Source of the DNA: Sphingomonas sp.
Lineage (GTDB): Bacteria > Pseudomonadota > Alphaproteobacteria > Sphingomonadales > Sphingomonadaceae
Direction of reading: 5' to 3'
DNA length: 37,322 bases
Assembly (NCBI GenBank): GCA_019744885.1
Contig: JAIETY010000179.1
Location: forward strand, 1 to 37,322
The position numbers and the translations under genes were made by a program. Numbering within the stretch: the first letter of the stretch is position 1; every line of letters begins with the position of its first letter. The notes below the pieces were generated by a model. It saw only the letters and a program-made list of their open reading frames with translations. It was not told where the DNA came from and searched no databases. This document shows, in pieces, positions 1 through 8,426 of the stretch.

Positions 1-2
1 TC

Positions 3-479
3 GAATTCGCTGGGAAGCGTAAGAAGGCGCAGGAGAAGCATTTCTCGCAGGTTGTCCGCCTCATCAAATTTTGGGCGCGCCGGATGAAGGCTGAACAGGA
101 TGGCTTCCGGTTCAAATCGTTCATGATCGAACTGATTATGGCCAAGCTGTGTGATCAGGGGCTCGACCTTTCGGATTATCCCGACGCGCTCCAGCATTTC
201 TTCACCTACATCGCCACCAGCGGTCTGCGCGAAAAAATCAGCTTCACCGACTATTACCCGGCGTCGAAGCTCGGCAGCTTCAGCGAGCCGATGCAGATCA
301 TTGATCCGGTCAACGAGATCAACAATGTGAGCCGACTCTATACGTCCGCGAACATCGCGGCGATCGTCGAAGCGGCGCTCGAAGCGGGCGACGCTATCGA
401 CTCCGCGCTCTACGCGCCGACCAAACAGGAAACCCTCTATTATTGGCAGAAGGTCTTCGGTCCTTCATTTCAGGTGTAA
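3..479 (+). CDS. CBASS CD-NTase (cGAS/DncV-like nucleotidyltransferase), C-terminal fragment truncated by window start
   Basis: Frame is open from base 3 upstream of the listed ATG at 84 (EFAGKRKKAQEKHFSQVVRLIKFWARRMKAEQDG...). The 'VRLIKFWARR' helix and 'SFMIELIMAKL...' resemble OAS/CD-NTase C-terminal regions. Directly followed by HORMA, TRIP13-like and SAVED-like genes. Catalytic GS..DxD part lies outside the window. Confidence 0.82.
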   Translation, partial: EFAGKRKKAQEKHFSQVVRLIKFWARRMKAEQDGFRFKSFMIELIMAKLCDQGLDLSDYPDALQHFFTYIATSGLREKISFTDYYPASKLGSFSEPMQIIDPVNEINNVSRLYTSANIAAIVEAALEAGDAIDSALYAPTKQETLYYWQKVFGPSFQV

Positions 480-484
480 CGCCC

Positions 485-1000
485 ATGGCTTCCAGCTATA
501 CGATCAGCGCGACTGAGAGCTTCACCGTTACCCATGCCCGGCATATGGCAGCGAAGGTGGCGGCCGACCTGAAGCGGATGCAGCGCCTTTACGGTTCGCC
601 GAGCGACAGTGATATTCTCACCTATGAGGCGGAAGTGGTCGCGCTGATGAAAGCCGGCTATCTCGGAACCGTCAGCTACGGCTTCCATCGCAACGGTAGC
701 TGGATTGAGCCGACCTTAATCTACACCGACAAAGATCTGATGGGTGGATCCGCGCTTGATGACGATCCCGGCAAGATCAAACCGGGCAAGGACGTCTCCG
801 GCGCCAGCTTCTACAGCTATCTCACTTATACCGCCGCATGGGATGCGCTCACCGCAGATAAGCGCGACGCCTTCAAGAAATCGCTGCCCCTCTATCGTGG
901 CGGGGCCGCGCAACCGGCAATCAGCGGCTATCTCGAAGCGGATCGTACATATTCCGCTGGCGGACGGTCACTCGGCAGGTCCACCGTGAGGAGCTATTGA
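485..1000 (+). CDS. Bacterial HORMA domain protein (CBASS type III peptide sensor, Cap7-like)
   Basis: MASSYTISATESFTVTHARHMAAKVAADLKRMQRLYGSPSDSDILTYEAEVVALMKAGYLGTVSYGFHRNGSWIEPTLIYT matches the recalled bacterial HORMA family 1 pattern. Start at 485 follows the CD-NTase stop by 5 nt; 3' end overlaps the AAA+ start. Confidence 0.85.
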   Translation: MASSYTISATESFTVTHARHMAAKVAADLKRMQRLYGSPSDSDILTYEAEVVALMKAGYLGTVSYGFHRNGSWIEPTLIYTDKDLMGGSALDDDPGKIKPGKDVSGASFYSYLTYTAAWDALTADKRDAFKKSLPLYRGGAAQPAISGYLEADRTYSAGGRSLGRSTVRSY

Positions 1001-1935
1001 TGACTGATAAGCCCAATTTTGATCAGCTGTTCGAACGGCGAATCACCTATCCCGATTTCGATCCGCAAGCCCGGCTGGCGCGGCTTGTCGGCCTTGACGC
1101 GCAGAAGACAAGGTTGACCAAGATCCTTGGTCTGTTGGTCAACCCGGCCGGGCTCGAAAGCTGGGCGGCAAAAAATCATCCCGGTGCCGAGCAATTGCTC
1201 GACACCGTCTTGAGACGGCCGCCGTTGATCGTGCTCGCCGGTGACGTCGGTTCCGGCAAAACCGAACTCGCTGAGACGATTGGCGACGCTGTCGCGCGCC
1301 AGGAGGGCATCGACATCACTCTGCTCCCGCTGAGCCTTGCTGCGCGAGGTCAAGGACGGGTCGGCGAGATGACCCAGCTGGTGGCCGCAGCCTTCGATTA
1401 TACCGTCTCTGAGGCAAGCAAGCTTAAATCAGCCACAGGCCGATCTCGCGGAGCTGTTATCCTGCTGGTCGATGAAGCGGACGCCCTCGCCCAATCCCGG
1501 GAATCCACCCAGATGCACCATGAGGACCGCGCTGGCGTAAACGCGTTCATTCGCGGGATCGACCGAATTGCGAACGGCAAGCTTCCGGCGGCAGTGATCA
1601 TGTGCACCAATCGATTGAACGCTCTCGACCCCGCCATCCGTCGGCGTGCAGCGGACATCTTAGAATTCGCGCGGCCCAACGATGATCAGCGCCGGCATAT
1701 TCTGACCTCGAGATTGCAGCCGCTAGGCCTACTTTCCGGTCAAATCGAACAGCTTGTGGCAACGACAGGTCCACAGAAGGGCAAGGCCGGATTCACTTTC
1801 TCGGATCTGACACAGCGATTGCTTCCGTCGATCGTGCTCGACGCCTACCCGCACCGGAAGATCGACGGGACAGGCGCGTTGGCGGTAGCACGCACGATCG
1901 AACCCACACCACCCTTCCGTGACAGTACGGTCTGA
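1000..1935 (+). CDS. TRIP13/Pch2-like AAA+ ATPase (CBASS HORMA remodeler, Cap6-like)
   Basis: Walker A 'GDVGSGKTELAE', Walker B 'VILLVDEADALAQSR', sensor-1-like 'VIMCTNRLNALDPAIRRRA'. TGATG overlap with the HORMA gene (TTG at 997 possible alternative start). Confidence 0.87.
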   Translation: MTDKPNFDQLFERRITYPDFDPQARLARLVGLDAQKTRLTKILGLLVNPAGLESWAAKNHPGAEQLLDTVLRRPPLIVLAGDVGSGKTELAETIGDAVARQEGIDITLLPLSLAARGQGRVGEMTQLVAAAFDYTVSEASKLKSATGRSRGAVILLVDEADALAQSRESTQMHHEDRAGVNAFIRGIDRIANGKLPAAVIMCTNRLNALDPAIRRRAADILEFARPNDDQRRHILTSRLQPLGLLSGQIEQLVATTGPQKGKAGFTFSDLTQRLLPSIVLDAYPHRKIDGTGALAVARTIEPTPPFRDSTV

Positions 1936-1946
1936 GCTGAACAGCG

Positions 1947-3473
1947 ATGACGCAAGCGGTCACGATCCGACGCGATGGCGATATTTTTCAGGCCCGGATG
2001 TTCTGGCTGCGCGCAGCTAGGCTTCTGCTGCCAGACACTGATATTCAGCGGGTCGGATTTGAGATCGGTCCGAAGAGCTTTGACGATATCTGGGTGGACT
2101 TCCAACCAGGTAGGGCGCGCCGTGACCAATATGGTGCGCCGCTTGTACGCGAACATGCGCAATGCAAATGGCACAGCACCCCCGGCACATTCGGTTACGC
2201 CGACCTCATCGACCCGGAATTCATAAACGCCAATGCAAAGTCGCTCCTTCAGCGAGCGCACGGAGCGCATGGGCTGTTGCCCACCGGAGCCGCAGGCGTG
2301 CGTTTCAAATTGGTTACGAATTGGCAGATTGGTCGGGAGGATCCACTGCGCTTGATGGTCGGAACGAGATCGAGCGCGCTCCGTGTCGACAGGCTTTTTG
2401 CCACGAAAACGGACAATAGCGGAGCGGGTGCGGTACGCAAACTTTGGCGTGAACACCTTGGCATCGACGAGGATGCGCTCGAAGCTTTCGCTCCCGCATT
2501 GGCGTTCGGCGGCAGTTGGCATTCGCTTGACGAGTTGCGAGATCATCTCGACCTGCTTTTTCTTTCGAGCGGACTGCGTCGGGTTTCCAGCCATGAGAGC
2601 GCCTTTTTCTATGACGACCTGATCTTTCAATGGATGGGACAGGGACGCTTGGAATTCGATGCCGACACCTTCCGGAAGGCATGCGTGAGCGAGGGCCTGC
2701 TCGCCACTCAAGCCGGACGTAGCTTCAGCATTGGCGTCAAATCGTTTGAGCATCCCTTCGACCCTTTGGAGGACCGCTGCACCGAAGTGCTCGACCTCAC
2801 GTCCGAGTTTGATGACCGATTCATCCGCGATGAGCATGACTGGTCGGTTAAGCTCTACCCCGCGCTCAAAAGCTTCCTGACCGCGGCCGCCACGTTCGCG
2901 CCGCGGCTCCAGGTAGTTTTCGACACGCACACAAGCCTGGCTTTTGCAGCTGGATCGGTCTTGAATCTCAAGTCGGGTCGAGCAATCGACATCGAGCAGC
3001 GCACAGTTGGGCAGGCAATCTGGTCGGCTGACGATCGACCGCCAGAGGCAAGCTGGCCCACGTTCGACGTTGAGACAATCGACCTCGCCGGGGGGAAGAA
3101 TGATGTCGCGATCGCCATTGGCCTGACCCACGAAATTGCCGCAGATGTCCGAGCTTACGTCGCCAAGGCGCTGCCTGAAGTTGGTCAGGTTCTAGTATGT
3201 CGTCCGACAAGCGGGTCGGGAGCGCAATCGGTAGTATGCGGTCGGCACGCTTTCGATCTCGCTGCTGATGTTACCACAAAAATCAGAACTGCTAAGGCCG
3301 GAAAGAGCGGGAGCCTCGTCCATCTGTTTATTGCCGCACCGAATGGCTTTACGTTCTTTTTGGGTCAGAGACAGGCGTTGATCGGCCGATTGACGCTTTA
3401 TGAGTTTGATTTTCAGGCGGACCGGTCGGGGTCCTATACTCCGTCCCTGTCAATGCCGTTCGAGGGTATCTAA
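1947..3473 (+). CDS. Cap4-like CBASS effector: N-terminal PD-(D/E)xK endonuclease-like domain plus C-terminal SAVED domain
   Basis: N-term 'VGFEIGPKSFDDIWVDF...EHAQCKWHS' (E39, D46/D47, Q72-C-K74 in this reading frame) fits a restriction-endonuclease-like fold. C-term '...DVAIAIGLTHEIAADVRAYV...LVHLFIAAPNGFTFFLGQRQALIGRLTLYEFDF' fits SAVED. Terminal gene of the CBASS operon. Confidence 0.8.
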   Translation: MTQAVTIRRDGDIFQARMFWLRAARLLLPDTDIQRVGFEIGPKSFDDIWVDFQPGRARRDQYGAPLVREHAQCKWHSTPGTFGYADLIDPEFINANAKSLLQRAHGAHGLLPTGAAGVRFKLVTNWQIGREDPLRLMVGTRSSALRVDRLFATKTDNSGAGAVRKLWREHLGIDEDALEAFAPALAFGGSWHSLDELRDHLDLLFLSSGLRRVSSHESAFFYDDLIFQWMGQGRLEFDADTFRKACVSEGLLATQAGRSFSIGVKSFEHPFDPLEDRCTEVLDLTSEFDDRFIRDEHDWSVKLYPALKSFLTAAATFAPRLQVVFDTHTSLAFAAGSVLNLKSGRAIDIEQRTVGQAIWSADDRPPEASWPTFDVETIDLAGGKNDVAIAIGLTHEIAADVRAYVAKALPEVGQVLVCRPTSGSGAQSVVCGRHAFDLAADVTTKIRTAKAGKSGSLVHLFIAAPNGFTFFLGQRQALIGRLTLYEFDFQADRSGSYTPSLSMPFEGI

Positions 3474-3477
3474 AGAA

Positions 3478-3523
3478 CACCAGTGACACTTTACCAGGTC
3501 CACTTGGTAAAGTGTCACTGGTG
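3478..3523. repeat. Perfect inverted repeat, 19-bp arms with 8-nt loop
   Basis: CACCAGTGACACTTTACCA (3478-3496) ggtccact TGGTAAAGTGTCACTGGTG (3505-3523). Begins 4 nt after the CBASS effector stop codon. Confidence 0.95.
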
Positions 3524-3540
3524 ATTAAACGACATTAATC
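3523..3540. repeat. Short inverted repeat GATTAA-N6-TTAATC, possible operator for the downstream gene
   Basis: GATTAA acgaca TTAATC immediately abutting the larger hairpin, 31 bp upstream of the 3571 ORF. Confidence 0.5.
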
Positions 3541-3570
3541 GTCACGGAGAGGATTCACAAACCGCCTTCG

Positions 3571-4215
3571 ATGTGCTTGAAATGTTCCATGTTCCAGCCG
3601 GACCTCTTCATCAAGAATGCGCCTGCTGGCGAAGGCGAGATTCCGCTCGAAATCGAGCGTGTGACGCAGTCTTTTTCAAGCTTCCAACCTGACGCAGCGT
3701 CGCCGCGGGGTTCTCCATTAGACGAGGATCTCGACCTTCCTGCAGTTCTAGAGCGCCTGGCAGGCGTGTCGGCTCGACCTCGCTATACATACATGGTCCT
3801 GAACCTGATCGCGCGCGCGGCGGGTCAGACGGACAGTGCCGGTCCCTATGTACGCGAAGCCGGAGTGGCGACCCCTGTTCGAGACTGGCTTACTGCAGCC
3901 CTCATGCCGATGGCGCAGCGAGATGCACGCCGCCGCGTCGTCTTCGCCCAGGTCCGTGCCGATCTCGAGCAGCGAAATGTGCTGCCCGCTGATTCGCTAC
4001 TGGCGGAGCAAGCGATCAGCGAGGAGGTCCGCGCTCGAATTTTGCGTTCCGGCCGCACAAATGTAAGCCGCGCCGTGTCCGATCTCGTACGCGCCGGGCT
4101 TATCCGCCGGCACTATCAGGGTTTCCGCGTCGACCACAAAAATCGCGGGGCGCAGCGAGAAGCGGTCTACACGATCGCGCCGGTCGTGAGGCGCGTTCTG
4201 GGAAAGGTCGGCTGA
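3571..4215 (+). CDS. Hypothetical protein with a C-terminal winged-helix-like region
   Basis: ORF of 214 aa; 'SGRTNVSRAVSDLVRAGLIRRHYQGFRVDHKNRGAQREAVYTI' reads like a wHTH with wing. No confident family. Confidence 0.5.
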   Translation: MCLKCSMFQPDLFIKNAPAGEGEIPLEIERVTQSFSSFQPDAASPRGSPLDEDLDLPAVLERLAGVSARPRYTYMVLNLIARAAGQTDSAGPYVREAGVATPVRDWLTAALMPMAQRDARRRVVFAQVRADLEQRNVLPADSLLAEQAISEEVRARILRSGRTNVSRAVSDLVRAGLIRRHYQGFRVDHKNRGAQREAVYTIAPVVRRVLGKVG

Positions 4216-4656
4216 TCGACGCGTGATTATTTACGACGGCGTCAAAATGCGGTAATGCTAATATGACGCTAAGACATTGATTTAACATAAGATATATTAT
4301 CGGACCTACCGATTAATTGGTGCACAGGCGCTGCGTGGACCGGTGAGAAGACCTCGGTAGAAACCGTTGTGGGTGAAGTCAGGACCTGGCTTTTTGCCGA
4401 GTGGAGTGATCGGCTGGTAGGTTCGACCCAGAACCCGACGTCCGAGCTTCTCTAACGGCTACCCAACTTCTGCCATTTGTTCAGACTGCGTTCTCGGCGC
4501 GGATCGACCGGTTTGGCACGATCCGGTGCCGAGTAAGATTGGATCGCTTAATAGCCATGAGTCAATTTATCGAGGTGGATCAATCGTCGCCCGGGCTGTC
4601 AAAACTGAGGAGGATGGCATCGGCGGTTCAGAGGCCGCATTGAGAGGCCCGCAACG

Positions 4657-5469
4657 TTAAGTCCGCTGAACAGTCACTTTCAGGTATGTGGCAGGTATAT
4701 CGGTGGCATTGGGGCCACCCCGGTTCTGACTTTGAAATAGTGCTGTTAGCTCCGCAGCAAGCTCCGGCTCGCGGCCGTCTTTGGCTGCCGCCTCGAACGC
4801 ATTCATCGTCGGCCCATAATAATCCCGAAAGAGCCCTAAAAATGCGGACGGCGATCGCTCATCCCGAAATACGAAGGTGGCGCGTTCGCAAGAAATGTTT
4901 TCCGGGCTCACGCCGGCCGATTCGAAGCGTTCACGAACACTTTCCTCGAGGCCCCATGTGACCGGACTGATGAACCCGTCCGGCGGCGGCGGCGTGTAGG
5001 CAGCGCTGATCTTCAGTATTTGCGCGACGAGTGTAGGGTCGCCGGGAATCCAGTTGCCCATCACGATCCGGCCGCCGCGCCGCGTAACGCGCACCATTTC
5101 GCGGGCAACGTCGAACGGCCGCGGCGCAAACATGGCGCCGAAAATGCTTACGACCAAGTCGAAGCTCTCGTCGGCAATACCATCCAGATTGGACGCATCG
5201 CCTTCCTCGAACTGGATATTGTCTAGTCCCGCGTCTGCGGCTCGAGCGTTGCCAGCAGCGACGAGGTTCGCCGCAATGTCAACGCCACGGACGTTTGCCC
5301 CACGCCGCGCTGCTGGGATCGCCGTCGTTCCGTCACCGCAGCCCAGATCTAGCACGTCCATCCCAGGCGTTACGCCCAGGCTCTCGACGAGGTCGTCGCC
5401 GTTTTGGCGCATCGTCGCGGCGAGTCGGGTGAAATCGCCCTTCTCCCACAAAGCCTTGTTCGGATTCAT
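4657..5469 (-). CDS. Class I SAM-dependent methyltransferase
   Basis: 'MDVLDLGCGDGTTAIPAARRGANVRGVDIAANLV' motif I and 'EGDASNL...FDLVVSIFGAMFAP' motifs. Confidence 0.88.
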   Translation of the reverse strand: MNPNKALWEKGDFTRLAATMRQNGDDLVESLGVTPGMDVLDLGCGDGTTAIPAARRGANVRGVDIAANLVAAGNARAADAGLDNIQFEEGDASNLDGIADESFDLVVSIFGAMFAPRPFDVAREMVRVTRRGGRIVMGNWIPGDPTLVAQILKISAAYTPPPPDGFISPVTWGLEESVRERFESAGVSPENISCERATFVFRDERSPSAFLGLFRDYYGPTMNAFEAAAKDGREPELAAELTALFQSQNRGGPNATDIPATYLKVTVQRT

Positions 5470-5608
5470 CGCGAGATCCTATCTGTTCTGCTCGTACTGC
5501 TTAACACCTGTAAGCTCAGAAGTCCCTGGATCGACCGGAAGCCAATCGTCGACATAACGGCATCTGGAATTCAGCACTTTCAATATGCATCTGGTAATGT
5601 CGTCCTAG

Positions 5609-6793
5609 TCAGACCGTTTCAGCGACAGCCCTCAACTGAGCGGCTATCAGCAATGCGACAGACGCAAACCCGGCACCGACCAGAAAGGTCGCGTTCGCGC
5701 CGAAGCGGTCCCAGACCAGCCCGGCGATGACGCTGGCGAACAGCATCGCGACGCCGGTCATCAAGTTAAACGCGCCGAACGCCGAGCCGCGCAGGTCGGC
5801 CGGGGCGTGATCGGCGACGAGCTTGGCGAGCAACCCTTGGGTCAGCGCCATGTGGACACCCCAAAGCGCGATGCCGAGGAACGCGCCGCCGAGGCCCGGC
5901 ACCAGTCCTAGCGAAAGATCGGCAGCGATCAGCGCGACCAAGCCCCATCCGAACAGCCACCGTGCGGGCACGTGATCTGACCATATTCCAGCCGGATAGG
6001 CACCAGCTGCGTAGACGATGTTCATCACGACGAGCACGAGCGGTGCAAGCGCCAGCGGCAGCCCCTCGGTGCTTGCTTTCAGAATCAAAAACGCCTCGCT
6101 GAAACGTGCGAGCGTAAAGACGACGCCAATTAACGTTACTATCCAGAACGCGCGCGGCAATCGCTTCAGGTCGTTGAGCCGGACGGGCGGCGCGGGCACC
6201 GGAGCGGTCGCGGCAGGCACATCCTCGACGCCGAACACAACGCACGCCACCGCGAGCACCGCCGGGAATACTGCGATCCAGAACACCATGCGGATGTCAT
6301 TGGCGAACAGCACCATTAGCCCGATCGCAAGCAGCGGCCCCGCAAACGCTCCGACCGTATCGAGCGACTGGCGCAGCCCGAACGCGCGCCCGCGGATTTC
6401 GGGCGGGGTGACGTCGGCGACAAGTGCGTCGCGCGGTGCGCCTCGCAAGCCTTTGCCGATGCGGTCGGCAAAACGTGCGCCGAACACAACGGCGGGCGAC
6501 CCAGCGAGCGCAAATAGCGGCTTGGAGACGGCACCCAGGCCATAGCCGATCAGGATGAGCGCCTTGCGCTTACGCAGCCGGTCGGACAGGTAGCCTGAGA
6601 AAACCTTGGCGATCGAGGCCGTCGCCTCGGCGATCCCGTCGATCAGCCCTACAAGGGCGACGCTCGCGCCTAACGTCACAGTCAGGAACAGCGGCAGCAG
6701 CGCATGGATCGTCTCCGACGACAGATCCATAAACAGGCTGACCAGCCCAAGTGCCCAGACTGTGCGTGGTATGGGCGGGCGCGTGGTTGCCAT
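5609..6793 (-). CDS. MFS transporter
   Basis: 12-TM-like hydrophobic profile; 'GYLSDRLRKRKALILIGYGLGAVSKPLFALA' and 'RFADRIGKGLRGAPRDALVAD'. MATTRPPIPRTVWALG (ATG at 6793) is a more natural start than the ORF-track start at 6886. Confidence 0.85.
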   Translation of the reverse strand: MATTRPPIPRTVWALGLVSLFMDLSSETIHALLPLFLTVTLGASVALVGLIDGIAEATASIAKVFSGYLSDRLRKRKALILIGYGLGAVSKPLFALAGSPAVVFGARFADRIGKGLRGAPRDALVADVTPPEIRGRAFGLRQSLDTVGAFAGPLLAIGLMVLFANDIRMVFWIAVFPAVLAVACVVFGVEDVPAATAPVPAPPVRLNDLKRLPRAFWIVTLIGVVFTLARFSEAFLILKASTEGLPLALAPLVLVVMNIVYAAGAYPAGIWSDHVPARWLFGWGLVALIAADLSLGLVPGLGGAFLGIALWGVHMALTQGLLAKLVADHAPADLRGSAFGAFNLMTGVAMLFASVIAGLVWDRFGANATFLVGAGFASVALLIAAQLRAVAETV

Positions 6794-7078
6794 CAGTGGC
6801 GCAGATAGCGTTGCGCAACCTGAAGGACTATGACGGCGACAATAGACATCTTCGGGGTCCCATACCGCCGCGGAGCGGGCGGACATAACTGACCGCTTTT
6901 GGTCTGCCTTGTCGAGGGGAAGAACGACGACTTTTGGGCGGTCGTCGTCCGGCAGCTTCGCGGCTGCGAGTGACCCATAAGGCGACAGTCAGCGTATCCA
7001 AGCTGCTCCCCAACTTCCGCCGTTCGTCCACCTCCGCTATCCACGGCTTTTGGTCTGGATGAGCCCCTATAGCGTGCG

Positions 7079-8125
7079 TCAGCCGTTCCGGTTGGCCCAG
7101 AGCTCGGCGATGTCGATGTTTGGGAGCGCCTCCTTCATCCGTCGCTTCGCGTTATCGGAAAAACACGGAATCTTCTGCGCTCCGAATTCGAAAACGTGAC
7201 AACAATTCGGGTCGTCGTCGATGCCGAGATGTACGCGGAGAACCTTGGCTTTGGGCTGGCTGAGGCCGACCTCAGTGGCAAGCTCGTTTCGCTGAAGGTG
7301 AAACTTCTTGCGAAGATCGACTTCGCGGACGGCTCCCGCTGCCGCCGGATCGTCGCCACCAACGTAGTGAACGGGCGCACCCTGCTTTTTCGTGAAATGG
7401 ACGACCAAGTTCACTCCGTCACCCTCCGTGGTGGTGCCAACGGTCGCTAGGCGCGGGAATACCGCGGTGAATTCCGCGCCACCACGCATTGCTTTCTCGA
7501 TCCGGTCGATGTCCCGTTCGGAGATCTCGACCTTGTCTGTCACGATCGCCTCCATGGCCAGCATAGCGCGGATTCGCGCACGCGCCTCGTCGCGCGCTCG
7601 ACGGCCGGGCTGCAGCAGCTCGTTGACGTAATTGAACTCTATATCGACGAGGAATTCGAAGTCGCCCGGTGGCTTGCTCGAGATCGGTAAGACCCGGGGT
7701 GGGATGTGCTCCTGCAGAGCCACATCGAGGTTGCGCTTCAAATAGGCATCGAACGCAGTGATCAGCGCCCGAAGTTGCATGTAAAGCAAGTCCTCTGACA
7801 CGAAGACAAACCAGTGCTGCGCCGCGTCCCGCTGAGCGTCGATAGCCCGCATTATGCCAGCCTCGTCGGCCGTAAGGTCGTGGTGCGACTGACAAAGGCG
7901 CAGACACTTTTCAAAGCCGATTGATTTGCCGCTGTCTTTGTCGAAGACCTTCGCTTTACCCTGGACGAGGACAGCTTTGAGCAGCATTTCGCAGGCGTGC
8001 TGGGTGTGCATCAGGACCGTGGTGACCCGTCCGGTGTCGTCGTAGCTGTTGAACGCCGTCATTGCGGTCCGAAGCGACTCGATCGCCTTGGTCTTAAGCG
8101 TTCGCGCATCGCGTACCAGCTTCAT
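7079..8125 (-). CDS. DUF3644-like protein with HEPN-like N-terminal region
   Basis: 'VLMHTQHACEMLLKAVLVQGKAKVFDKDSGKSIGFEKCLRLC', 'RDAAQHWF' and C-term 'CCHVFEFGAQKIPCFSDNAKRRMKEALPNIDIAELWA' resemble DUF3644 family proteins. Confidence 0.65.
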   Translation of the reverse strand: MKLVRDARTLKTKAIESLRTAMTAFNSYDDTGRVTTVLMHTQHACEMLLKAVLVQGKAKVFDKDSGKSIGFEKCLRLCQSHHDLTADEAGIMRAIDAQRDAAQHWFVFVSEDLLYMQLRALITAFDAYLKRNLDVALQEHIPPRVLPISSKPPGDFEFLVDIEFNYVNELLQPGRRARDEARARIRAMLAMEAIVTDKVEISERDIDRIEKAMRGGAEFTAVFPRLATVGTTTEGDGVNLVVHFTKKQGAPVHYVGGDDPAAAGAVREVDLRKKFHLQRNELATEVGLSQPKAKVLRVHLGIDDDPNCCHVFEFGAQKIPCFSDNAKRRMKEALPNIDIAELWANRNG

Positions 8126-8426
8126 CTTGCCCCCCGGGATCTGTTACCCGCAGACGCAACATGCTCACGCAAATGCACCATGTCGACATACAGCGTCTGC
8201 CAACTAGCAATTTCGATCGCAACCGGGGCCGAATGCCCGGCGGGTTTGTTAGCTAGCAGGGCTCTTCCTCGAACACTTGGTCGGTGGCGACCCATAAGCA
8301 ATTGAAACGCGGTCAGTCGGGCCGCCCGCCAAAGGAGATGAAAGCCATTCGCAGTTCGCCGCATTTCTGCCGCTTTTCAACGAGCAAGGGGTAGATCGAC
8401 CGACCATTCGACCCAAAATCGTCGTC

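Noticed and set aside
1845-3131. 428-aa ORF on the minus strand
   Set aside because: Fully antisense to the SAVED effector and the end of the AAA+ gene. Composition is typical of a high-GC shadow ORF with no recognisable domain.
3571-4215. Calling this ORF a plasmid replication initiator (RepA)
   Set aside because: A wHTH-like region and adjacent inverted repeats are suggestive, but there are no iterons and no recognisable Rep motif.
5054-5557. 167-aa plus-strand ORF
   Set aside because: Antisense to the well-supported methyltransferase.
5609-6793. Assigning a specific drug or metal substrate to this MFS protein
   Set aside because: Only general MFS motifs are visible; neighbouring genes do not define a substrate.
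7419-7907. 162-aa minus-strand ORF overlapping the DUF3644-like gene in another frame
   Set aside because: Arg/Ala-rich alternative-frame ORF; the 348-aa ORF has the recognisable motifs.
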